Positions 1-12,600 of a DNA stretch of 64,000 bases are shown here, piece after piece. This DNA is from Takakia lepidozioides (lineage: Eukaryota; Streptophyta; Takakiopsida; Takakiales; Takakiaceae): positions 4,030,001 through 4,094,000 of the forward strand of contig CM060734.1 in the NCBI GenBank assembly GCA_030704615.1, given 5' to 3'. The notes under the pieces were generated by a model. That model was not told the origin of the DNA, did no database searches, and saw only the letters and a program-made list of their open reading frames with translations. Every line of letters begins with the position of its first letter. The first letter of the stretch is position 1. The position numbers and the translations under genes were made by a program.

Positions 1-235
1 ACCCCTCCATCAGACAAACACCGTCCCTCACCACTGACACATGCCCCACCGTTCTCAGTTGCCAAGTAGTTGGTAGCCAAGCACTTTTATAGCAGGCCCA
101 AGGACTCATTAAAGGCAGTGTACAACAAGCTTTCAAAAATGCCCAAGTTGACCAAAACAGTATTTGTGCTCAACAATGAATAGACCCACATATGTGTAAG
201 GATGCTTAGTGGTTAGGCCTCTCAATAATACAAAC

Positions 236-3200
236 CTTCTTGTAAAGTCGGGCATAAGCCTCCCAGCGTTTTTTCTGATTACCCGATCGACCAGCGGCTA
301 CCGCCTCCCTTGCATGCAGTGCAAAGCTCACAGCCACCAAAAGCTCTCTCCCCTCATCATCCACTCTGTGTTACAGTATACCCTTCCGAAAATTGAACAA
401 AGGCATATCACGAGGATACAGCGCAGGAAACCTTACGTATTCTCACCTAGTAACCTAAAAAATGATTAAGGATACATAACCTGTTCCTGGACTTCTAGAA
501 TCAGAATGGTACTGAGTTCATCCACAATTCAGGCTATCCCTCTCTGAACATGTCAACACCTCCTACTATGCCATGAACTTACTAAAAGATCAATTAAGGA
601 TAAGAAGGATGGTAAACACATTCCTACCTGACAATTACAGCGGCAAGCAGCCGACCTTCTTCAACCCGAAGAGCTGGATCACCCAAGCTGACTGGTCTAT
701 GAAGCTGTTTTGGGTGTCCAGCAGTTTGTAACTCATGAAGATTGCTGGCAAAGCCATCCAACGAGCCTTCCCGAATCTCCTCATCATCACTCCGGGCATT
801 TTCTCCCCGGGGTCGCAAGGACACCTTTGTTGATCCAACTAGGGATACCATCTTGACTGAGCTGTCCCCTTCCTTGTACAGCCAGTGTGCCGCATGACCA
901 CACTCCGCATACTCATGCATGCCCTTCACTCAAGAACTTCATTAGAACTTGCCTAAGAAACTCAAAGTGCTCTCTCCACCCTCCTTATGTTTGGGGAGCG
1001 GGTTACTAACCATCCAGTTCCATCCTGGAACAGAGTGAACAACTTCAGAAGGGGTAAAAATGAAATGTTAACGACAAAAAAAACTCTCGAGTCTTTCATC
1101 ATGTACAACAACAAGGTTTCATACCTGTGTTCGAATTTGTACTTCCAGGGATGCTCCATCAGGACCTCTCACTGCAGTATGAAGAGACTGCCACAAGAAA
1201 TTAAGTGACAAATACTCAGAACAAAGAGCACATTTAAACATCTAATCCATTATGCAATAGGACAGACAGTGCAAGAATATTCCAGAGCCATGAATGGTCA
1301 AAAAGTTTCTTCACCATAGTAAGATAAACACCCCTGTAGAACTTGTGAAATATTACGTAGGCTGCAAGGACGGGAGAGTGGCTGAGACCTGATAACCACT
1401 TTGCTTGGGGTTGACAATGTAGTCATCAAACTCCCCACCAACAGGCATCCAAAGGCTGCATTCTCAACCAGAGTGGTTAATTCTTGCTGTCGGGCCAGAC
1501 CAGGCGTTTTAACCGTTGCTACTCCCACATGGCTAAGTGTCCGGCATGCAAACAACATGTAGGGAAGCACAGATTTCTCAGTTGCAAGATCCACCTACGG
1601 AAGACTTACATTGCATTTTGCAGTCAATCATCAGAAATAGACCAGCCAAGGGTTGCAAATAAGTGGGTCCTCTCAGTTGCTCCAAACTTGTACTCTTTTA
1701 CCACCTTGCCAAATACTGAATGAGTACAACATTGACAAGGGTGCTAGCAATAAACAATACCTATGTACAACACTCAGCAGATTATAGCAACCCTCAACAG
1801 CAGCCACATGTAGTTTGCCGCCACCATCTCCCACAACCACTCGCAACGCCCGTGCATCATACACATGACCTACCGACACCCCTTTCCTTCGCATCTGCAC
1901 ACTCAAACTCACGTGTCCATGAGAGAGAGATGTACCTATACATACATGCGCCTTGTGGCAATAGACGCCCACACTTGGTCAGCAGAAAGAGAAGGAGAAG
2001 ACAGCAGAGAAGGAGAGGTTGACGAGAGAAGAACTTGATTGACTAACCCCTGCCATGTTGGTATTGAGGTACCTTTGAAGGCTCTGTCCTTGTAGAATTT
2101 TACTGGTCCATTTGTGGGGTTTCATCCCACCAGTTTACAGGGAGAAATTTTGGAATGTCAGTCATGTGCGAAGCCAATTTGATGAGTTTCTAGAAAATAT
2201 CAAATGCTGAATGCCCCTTCAACATTATCTACTACTGCAGGGCACTTCAGCCAAAATTTGAGCAATAACCGCTCCAACTTAATGCCCATCAAGACTGGCA
2301 TCAGGACCCCTCTACCTTGAGGATGGTTGAAATTTCACCTTACAATGTGTACTGTATAAGCTTTTCAAGCGCCCAGAGAGAGTAACCTCCATCCCTGGGA
2401 TATACCTGCAGCCAACCCAATTTACCTGTAAGCATGAGGATATAGAGATCTTTAATTTCAACATCCAAAAATGAATTTGTCGAGCCTGCAGTAACAAAAT
2501 AAGGAGAGAGCAAATCACGTACTGTAATAACCATTGGCGATCTCATGAAGCTGCGGTTGCTCCTTCATCTACTCTGGGAATAACATTACAACCTAAAAAT
2601 GCAGGGTACAATTAGGAAGTCGGCTCTTCACATACTGCCAGGAATGGGCTCAGGGCTGAGATATGACAACATCTTCCACAATGCAGTGCTCATTGTTCTT
2701 GTCACTGAAAGTATTCTCATATTCCATATTGATAATCTGATGTCCCCAACAGGATGCCACATTAAATCACAAAATGTGGCTGCACAATGATATCCCATCA
2801 TCCAGTACTAGACAGCAGAAATCGGCTATTAGGAATCGGAAACTTAACGAGGTTGTGATCAAAAGCTCTCGGTCAAGAGCCTCCTCACATGCCCCCAGTG
2901 CTGCAAGAGCAACTTCAGCATCACGAACCACCTTGCTCTTCTTTTTTACCACCCCCTCACCTTGCCTTACAGGAGCACCAAGCCCACAACTGCGCCTTTT
3001 GCGGTCCAATAACACATCAAACGGCAGCACTGCTTCCAAAAGTTCCTGCCAGGCATCCAAATCAACATTCAATGGAAACGTGAAAGGACAAAGGAGTAGT
3101 TTGTGTATGTTAAACTAACAAGCAAAGCTCAGAGAGAGCAAGAGAAAGAACACAGGCTCTTTTCTCATCTAGAATGGACCAACCTAAAACAGTCCCAGGA

Positions 3201-3658
3201 TTGACAATAGTTTGAGCTCAGCCCCTCAGCAGCCACTTGACTGATATAAAGTGATTTCAGCCTGGAGAGCTCCCTGAATTTACTGCACTATCAAGCATGT
3301 CTAACCAGATCACTGATGAGGAAGCTCCAGAATAGATGTCAACTTCGAGAACAGAGTCAATCTCTGGTACATCTGGGCCAGACACAGCCTTTGAGCACCA
3401 ATATAACTGCTTGAGATCCCCCACATCAAGGTTGGGCATAATGCTTGAAATTTATTATTCATTCAAGATGCTTGCCTGCATGGTCAGTTCCTCATTATCC
3501 TCAGGGTCGTGCTTGTGCTCTAGCTCTTGCTCAAAAGGTTCACCATACAATAGAGCCCGTCGCTTGGCACGCTTAGTGATTCGCTGCAAATACCTCCACT
3601 CTTTGTGTGGACTCCACATGGCTGCCAGCTCAGCCCTTAGCTGACGGAAGGTTTGAGG
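236..3658 (-). CDS. RSH1: RSH1 exons 8-15: linker and synthetase domain
   Basis: Eight exons at 3658-3476, 3045-2849, 2405-2339, 1894-1761, 1455-1389, 1187-1125, 923-628 and 365-236. They read [15 protein letters not shown]..., [18 protein letters not shown]..., [86 protein letters not shown], and [20 protein letters not shown]. These are the ordered synthetase motifs of RSH proteins. The exon 8 donor is CAG|GCAAGC, so that intron would be of the GC-AG class. The last donor (AAG|GTTTGT at 236) shows that more coding sequence lies beyond the left edge. Confidence 0.9.
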
Positions 3659-6600
3659 CTACAATAACAAAAACCAGCCCTTTTAAAGTAGCAGCCAGAA
3701 ATTGCTATATTTTAATTATGATTTTGTTTATCAAACTGACGTGATTTGCTACAAATCAAGAGAGAGGAAAAAGCTGTTCTGGACAAATTCTCAACAGAAT
3801 AACGAGCTGAGGCAATCCTAGAGTGGTATTACTAGGAACTCAGCCAAATTCAAGGAAAAAGAGAAGTAGAAAGTTATTTATGGCTGAGAGTAAGCCTGGG
3901 AAAACTGAACTGTCACCGACATTCCTTAAATGACTATTTCAAGTATCCATGGACTCTTAAAGAGCCATGTGATTGGATTTAGAAGGCTACATTTGTAGCA
4001 AGACAGACTCTATTTTAAGAGGCAGGTGGCTAGTTTTTAGGAATGTCTACCTGCTACTCAGATTTCTTTAGAGTCAAGTGGCTGGAATTTAGAAATACGA
4101 CAGGCAATTCAGAGGCAAGTGGCTGGAAGTTAGGAGTGCCACTGACTCATCTTTATCAAGAGTCATGTGGTTGTCACTAACTTTACTCCACAAATTGTGA
4201 AGGTTATCGGTGACTAGGTCAAGACAAAAAGGAATGAATGCCGCTATGACAGAAAGATTAGTCATAGGTCCATCCAATAAGCCCTGCAATTTTCAGCACC
4301 AGATTAAAAGAGAGCGAGTTTGTAACCCCGTGCCCAGTTTGGGCAGAACAAAAGGGAACAGCCACTACCTTTGTGAGGGGCTCACTCCAGTAGTGGGAGA
4401 GGTCACTGCTGTCATGTCAAGACAGGATATAGCTGAATCAGTCAAGAAACATAATGATATTGTCTGCCTGAAACAGGCCCCCTCATACTTTACAGCATCT
4501 TTTTTATTTTCACCTTACCTCCAGTCCGGGTGGGTGGGTGGGAAGTAGTCCCTTGTGGTTGCCGCAACCAGAGAAGTTTACACCCGTCCAGCATTTCATA
4601 AACAAGACTAACACATCAGATACTATCCAAGCCAAAGCCAGAGCTGCTGCATATACGTCTTTCAGAGCTATGATAGATATCAACACCATAGCTTAGAAGA
4701 CTCAGCCAGCATATTGAAAGAATCCGCTTCATGCGGTTTCCAAACTCTATATTAAGCAACCAAACCTCATCTACAAGGTTGGGAAAAGAAAGTCATTAGA
4801 CAGCAGCCACTCCTACCTATCAAGGCAAAGGTGAAGCCTCACCTGCTGCCATCCCATCCACAGCCAGAAACAACAGTTGGTGGTTAGTGAGGAATAGCAG
4901 GCTTCGTAGACCTCACCTAGTTGTTATCCATGTACACCAGGAAAGATAGGCAATGGAGCAAAGTCTAAATGAAAATCAAACATAAGAGCCTTGCAAAGTT
5001 TTAAGATGTATTTCGTTGCATGAGGAAGTAGTAAGGAAAACCTGTTAGCTCATGCCTACCCGAGTGTTTGCTTGAGGAAGAGGCCATGGCAGTCAGTCTC
5101 TAGTTTCACCCTTCCATCAGCCTTTCCTTCCTTGAGATATGCAGACTAAACTGCTTCCCACGCCTTTGAGGCATGGAAAGGAACAAGAGAATCATGCGCA
5201 TAAAAGAGCCACCAACTCGAGCCTTTTAATGAAATCAAGTTGGCATGTGGCAGCATCTTCTAGAAACCCTCAGAATTGAGAGAGGTCTCAGGTTGGCATG
5301 AGGAAGGTCTTATAAACACTGAAGCTTTAAAGGCCAGATCCCTAATCTCCAGGGATCTGTGTCCTTCGATCAAAGCATTCTATCTAATGCCATCTGTTCT
5401 TCCGATGAATGGAAAAAGCATGAGGATGGAAAAGAGGATAAAGGCAAAACTATACTTAAGAGAGAGAATGTTCGACAAGGAAAAGAGACGTGCTTGGAAG
5501 GCTGTGAAGGCTTATTTCCTCCCCAGACACTGTTGGGACGGAGAAAGCTGACATGGGTTGTTAAAAATCAGCTTCCAACTTCCACGTAAAAGGCAGGAAC
5601 AGACAGGCTGCTCTCAACCATTCAACCTGAATGAAAAGTGCAGGGATCCTTGGAAGGATTCATTAATCTTCAATAATCCAGTATTGCATGTGGTTGAAGC
5701 TGACACAAATAATGGCTGAGGATGGCAACTTGAGATCTCTTCCAACAAACTAGTGAGCTGCACTTGTCCTTTCCAGTTGCAGAGCTCGAAGAGGTGAGAA
5801 GCTTGGAGTGGAAACTGCACAAGTGCCTCATCAGTTGCATCCTACCTACCTCAACAAGTGTCAGAAAATTTCACAAGTCCTCACTTCTGTCTGTTCTCCC
5901 CTTATGTTAGGGGAGCTTTTCTAGGAAGACGGTCGGCTTGAACTCTCCCCCTGGTCTGTCTGGGCCTGCTGGCCCTGCAACGTCAGCATTTCAAGGTTGT
6001 CATCAAAGCTTCTGTATTCTAAAGTTTCACCTGAGGTGTTTTCCCCTTTCCACTGAGAGAGGGAAAGGGAGGCCCTTTGCAGGCACAGATGCTACCAAGG
6101 TCTCCAGAATTACTTCAGTCTTAAGGGATCCTAAACCCCCAAAGGAAGCTTAAACCTGGAGGGTCCTGACCCAAAACGAATATTAATGGCCAGGCTGATC
6201 GTAGATTCATCTTCAACCAGCAGGAAATTGAGATTGTGAAATCATACCGGTACCTAGGTCTGGTTATCCACTCCCCCAAGTTTCACTTTGCAGCCACTGC
6301 CTTGGACAGGTTGACTAAAGGTAAGGCGGCCTCCGTCCGCCTTCAGGCCAAATGCAAGCAAATACATCTGCGGCATCCCCCGACCAAAAAGTGGCTGTTT
6401 GACACCGTCGTCAGCCCTGCTACCATCTATGGTTGTGAGTTCTGGGCACCTGGTGTCCCTGTCTCCTGGTGGGAAAAGAATTTGGAACCATTACAGTCAT
6501 CTTTTCTCCAAGCAATGCTTGGCGCCAGGAGCACAACTCCATCTCAGATCCTAGGTGCAGAGTTCGCATGTGTACCATTGCAATCCGAGGCCCTCTTCAG

Positions 6601-9600
6601 GCTTACAATCTTTCTCCATAGATTGCAGGCCCTTCCACCCAAAGGGCTAGTGGCAAGGGCCCTCACAACATCTATGAGGCTCAAAGCTGCAGGTTTCAGG
6701 AACTCCTGGTATGCTCGAGTGGACAGTTTATTTCAACGTAACGGACTTTCTACTGTTTTCCTATTACCAATGAACCCAGATGAGGTGGACATCACATCCA
6801 GACATGACCACAACAGACTCATTCGGAGAGAGCTTATGGAATTACATGTCAAGAGAACTTGGATGCTACCCAATCTCACGACAAAGCTCCACTCCTATCG
6901 AGAGACATTCTTGGTGCTCCGCGATGATAGAATCTTGAGACCAAATTACCTTTCAGCACCCTTATCTCCTTCCCTCTTGAGGGCATTGGGGCGGTTCAGG
7001 GTGGGTTCCCACAACCTACGGATAGAGACTGGCAGATGGGAAAACCTGCAACGGGAGGACCGCCTATGTCCAGCTTGCATAGGGCGCAGCAAGGAAATTG
7101 AAACTGAAGAACACTTCTTCTTCTACTGCCCTCTATACTACGAGATCCGTGGGAGATTTCACTGTTTATTCAGTGGAACCCAAACTCTCACTGATGTCTT
7201 TCACTATGAGGATCAAAAATGCGTGGCAGCCTACCTACACGAGGCCTTCACCCTTAGACAATCGCTAGAACATTAATTGTGGTTTCTGGATTTGTTCCTC
7301 TCTCATGTTTTCTTCCATTTTGTCCCATAAGCTCTACGAGCTTTCCGCGGACGTTATAAAGCACCATTTCATTTCATTTCATTTCATTTGTTCTGTTCTT
7401 CAGATGACGATCTTATGCCCATCCAATCCAAGCTACAACCTCCAGGTCAGCTTCATCTAGCAAGGTCAATTTTCTGGCCTAATATTCGGATACTTGAAAA
7501 CTCTTCTACCCTTTTCCGCCAGGACTTAGCCTGCATAACACCAAGAAATAGAGACGATTATCTTAGGGTATCTGGTATTAGACATGTCATTCCACTGACC
7601 CCACCATCTGACCTTGAACTCATCGCATCAAGAGCTTAAGGGAGATATGCCAAACTCGCCCCGACAGCCACGTTAGCAGTTCGAGAGCATGCTGACATGC
7701 TCTCTTTGAGCACCGCAACCTGAATGGATCCTAGAGATTTAGCATGTTGGAGTTATTGATCCACAGGGAGAAAATGTACTCATAAGAGTTTGTTTGCTAT
7801 AGCCTTGTGGCGATAGACCCCGCGCCCAGTTTGGACGGAAACATAGCACTACCTCTATGAGGGGCTCACTCCAGTAGGGTGACTTACCTTGATATATAAA
7901 ATTACTTCAGGCTTTCCAGATATCCTCTAGAAAGCCCGTCAGACAAGCATCAATCTGCTGTGTGTGAGCAGTCCAAAAGTTAGACCCCAACAGGGCCAGG
8001 GCTTTAGGCTCACCCTCAAGTCGGTGAACAGAGGTGCAGGAACCAGAGAGAGACAGGGCTTGTCTTGTCATGACAAGAAAGGATCTGTCTTTGCTAGACC
8101 AGACCATTTTGTTTTTTTCCAACAACAAAGACAAAATACAGCCTTGTTACCAAGGCACCCTCACCTTTGTCCTAAACCAGTCTTGTTCCTGATTTGTTTC
8201 ACACTTCTGGGTGATTGCAGTGAGTGGTGGGGTTTGTTAGAAACCCTTCCAAAAACCACCTTTCTTCATATTGACAGACTGAACAATATTCATATTCACT
8301 GTGCTGTCAGACTGGGATTTCCAGAAAACCGAAATCATGCTTTTTAGCATGTGGACTGTAAGTCAGTGACTTCCAAGTCGGCCTTAGCCTTTACTTAAGC
8401 AAACCAGTGCTTGCTTAAAACCATGGAGATCTCTGCCCACAGTAAATGTCTGAGCATAGTACTGCTCTATAATTCGGTTTCATCAAAGTAGTGTCAACAC
8501 ATACTTCCCTGAAAATCACATGTCAAAACTGAGACAAATCCAAGTCTTCCACCATAGCCCGAATGGGGTGTACTGCCATGTCTTAAAACAAAACAAACAC
8601 AGTATTCAACATGAAAGCACTCAGCTGGGCTGTAAACTGAGATTGATGAAGTCAAGACAGGTCTTCAGAACCCTCTGGTATCAAATCCAAAGGGTAGATT
8701 ACTTCCATAAAATACTTCCCTCACAGGAACATGAGGCTGTCGTCAAGTGTTATGCCATTCGTCCTAGGCAGTGGCTGCCTCGTGCGATAGGTGATTTCCA
8801 TCATCTATCCAATGTACTCTGTAGCAAAACTTACACATATACCTTAGAGACCCATGAAAGGTGAAGGACCCTCACCTGCGCCCATCCCAAAAACCACCAC
8901 ATCCAACAGAATGCGTGAGGATGTGCGAGGTGAGACGCTTGCTATCGCTGTCCAACATGCAGAGCTAAGCATTGCAAGAGTAATAGGAAAGGTGTGACAT
9001 GGCACAGAACCTTGAAAGTTTGAGGCAGACCAGTCTACGACGTTGCGCATGTCCGTTCATGCAACAACAAGTGATTGCAAAGCATATGCAGGGACTGAGT
9101 GTAACTTCCTGTTCGTGTCCACAGATGAGCCATGGCTTCCCTATAACTGCATAGGTAGCTCGACCAACACAATGACGGCAAGGTTGCGCTTAAACCTTGC
9201 TGGCCGCAGCCCTATTGAAAATCTTTTGAAGGCAAAGCTCAGTGAGCGGTGCGCCCAACACTTTGCCTGTAGTTTCAGGTAGCCGCCATTCATACTCAAA
9301 CAACTTTTGCAAATGAGTCCTAAATTGTAGGGTAAGGGTTCTGAAACCAAACCAGCACATGGGCATTCAATAAATCCCAAAAGGCCCTGGCAAGGGAATG
9401 GGTTTTGCAGCAAGTGTCTACTTGTCATTTTCAGGACATCCATAGGAAAAAATCACTTTATTCCACCTGAAATATTCTACCCAAGATTAGAGAATGTACT
9501 CATAAGACGACGTTTGCCGTAGCCTTGTGGCCATGACCCCGCGCCCAGTTTGAGCGGAACACAAAGGGACAGAACCTACCTCTGTCAGGGGCTGACGTCG

Positions 9601-12600
9601 GTAGTAAGACTTACCTTGAAATAAAACATTGATCCGGGTTTTCCAGATATCCTCTAGAAATCCCTTCACACAAGCATCAATCTGCTGTGTGTGGTTTGCC
9701 CAATAACTAGGCCCCAGAAGGGCCTGGGCTTTTGGCTCAGCCTCGAGACTTTCAAAGTTGGTAAACAGAGGTACAGGCACAACTCCACTGATAGATTTGA
9801 GGAGAGCGTCTCTCTGGTGAGAGAACCCCGGACAGTGTATCAGAAAATGAATATTGTCTTCAGATTGCCCACACAATGGGCAATTGCACTCTCCCTTTCC
9901 TCTCTGCTTCTGTTTGCTGTTCAAAGGTAGGCTTCCTGCCCTGAGTTTAAATTTCAGTCTAGTGCCGAGAGTGGGTAGACCCTTGAGGTCATCCAAGATG
10001 TCCTCCCCCATGTCACAGACTGGAAACAAGTTCAGGGAAGTTTTCTGCCTAACTTCATTTTCCTGGCAACAGACATGGCTTTGGACACTACAGCCTCTAA
10101 GTCAGATGTATCCAGCAGGGTCAAGACTTCCGGGTTAAGATTCTGATCCTTGAGAATCTCTTCTACTCTCTTCTGCCAGGACTTAGCCTGTTTGACAGGG
10201 CAGTCCTGTTTCCAAGATATCGAGTCGATTAACTTAGGATATCTGGTGTTGGACATATGTTGCAGCTGACCCCACCATCTGACATTGAATTCATCTCGTC
10301 GGGAGCTTAAGGAAGGGATGCCAAACTCACCCCGAACAGCCACATTGGCTGTTTTGGAGCATGCTGACATGCACTCCTTAAGCGCCCCCACTTGAATGGA
10401 TTCTAGAGACTTAGCCTGGTTGGAGTTATCAACCCATATTGCAGATGCGTACTCCAAGGCGGGTCTAATAACGCGACAAAGCATGGTTTTCTTGACCTCA
10501 GAGTTGATCCGTCTGCAGTGGAAAAATTTAGTGAGACCCAGTTTGAACAACTTTCTGAATATGTGCATCCCAGTTACAGTTGGAGGAAAACTCAACGCCC
10601 AGGTATGTGTAGGAAGGGAGGACCGGAATCTCTTGGCTACCCCACTGCCACTTGAGATCACTTCCTCCCTCTCCTCTGTCATTGAATGCCACCACTGCAC
10701 ATTTACTGACGTTAGCCTTTAGCCCCCAAAGGTCAAAGTATCTCTTCGCGCAATCAATCAACTCCTGGAGGTTGGAAGGAGTCTCCCCTATGCCTGCGAA
10801 GTCATCCGCAAACATAAGGGCTGGTATGGTGGCATCACCCACCCTTAACCCAAATCCCTCACTTTCCACATCCTCGAGGAGTTGATTGATGAAAACATTG
10901 AAGAGCAGAGGGGAGAGGGTACATCCTTGAGCTACACCTTGGTCTATGTCAAAGAAGTTAGACTTCTGTCCATTAACAGTGACACAACTTTTGGTGTGAG
11001 CATACAAGTTATGGACAACTCTCCACATCTTTCCCTTGATCCCACATGACCAGAGGCGGAGCCATAGACCATCTCTCCACACTGTGTCATAATGACATCC
11101 AAGAAAAAAACCTAAGTGGGTTTCCCTTCTTTTTCCCTTCCCTGGATAATCTGGCTTAGAGTGAAGATATGGTCCACACAGCCCCTGTTTCATCGAAAGC
11201 CAGGTTGGCCTTCGTGGAAACAACCTCTAGACTCCAGATCAACCTCGAGACGAGTACTTATAACTCTGCAAAATATCTTGCCAACAGCATTGAGGAGCGT
11301 GATGCCACGGTAGTTCCCGGGGTCTTCTCTGTCACCCTTCTTGTATAGATTGACAATAACCCCCTATCGCCAGCGAAAGGGGATCATTTCAGTCTTCCAG
11401 ATAAGGTTAAAGAGAAGAACTAGGGCCTCTATCATGGGATCGCCACCGTGCTTGATAAGCTCGTTGACTATGCCATCAGGTCCACCAGCTTTATATCCAT
11501 TTAAATGCTCAATTGCTTCCACAATCTCGGAAGAACTAATGGGAGCGTTGTAAGCCTTTGAAAATGTTGAATAGAGTAATTCAGCTCAGAAGTGGTTAGT
11601 TGCTCTAGTTAGCAATTAACAAGGCTGGTTAGGAGTTTTGTTAGCAGTAAAACAAGGAAGGTTTTTTACTGAGTCCTTAGACTATTTGATAGGGTAACAA
11701 TACATCATTGAACCAAGAGTTCAGTGACAGATCACCCAGTCAAGTGGACAGATCACTGAGTTAAGTGAAGTCCACTGACAGATCACTGAAGTTCAGCCGG
11801 CTGAACCGACATACCAACATACCACCGAGAGATGCCTTCTCGGTGACATATTTGTTTGTGTGACAATTTAGAAACGTAATGAAGTGTTCACTTGTCTTCA
11901 TTCTATGTTCCTATGTCCTGGTTTGAGAGAGGTATTAGCAAAGAGAGACTGAGCTCAGAGAGGAGAGGACCTTGAAGGTTCAGCTTCATACTAAAGGGTC
12001 CATTAAGTGTTGCTGCTTACTATTGCAGTCCATAATAATGTTTGCCGTAGCCTTGTGGCCATTGACCCCGCGCCCAGTTTGAGTGGGAACAAAAGGAACA
12101 GAACCTACCTCTGTAGACGTTGGTAGTAAGACTTACCTTCATATAAAGAATTAATCCGGGTTTTCCAGATATCCTCTAGAAATCCCTTCACACAAGCATC
12201 AATCTGCTGTGTGTGATTTGCCCAAAAACTAGGCCTCAGGAGGGCCTGGGCTTTTGGCTCAGCCTCGAGACTTTCAAAGTTGGTAAACAGGGGTACAGGC
12301 ACAATTCCCTTGATAGAGTTGAAGAGAGCGTCTCTTTGGTGAGAGAACCCCGGACAGTGTATCAGAAAATGAATACTGTCTTCAGATTGCCCACACAACG
12401 GGCAATTGCACTCTCCCTTTCCTCTCTGCTTCTGTTTGTTGTTCAAAGGTAGGCTTCCTGCCCTGAGTTTAAATTTCAGTCTAGTGCCGAGAGTGGGTAG
12501 ACCCTTGAGGTCATCCAAGATGTCCTCCCCCATGTCACTGACTGGAAACAAGTTCAGGGAAGTTTTCTGCCTAACTTCATTTTCATCAGACAATCTCATG

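Noticed and set aside
3257..3439. Minus-strand frame ([20 protein letters not shown]...) as an RSH1 exon
   Set aside because: Exon 8 joins exon 9 directly in phase and matches the family ([14 protein letters not shown]). Including this frame would add unconserved residues and lacks a good donor.
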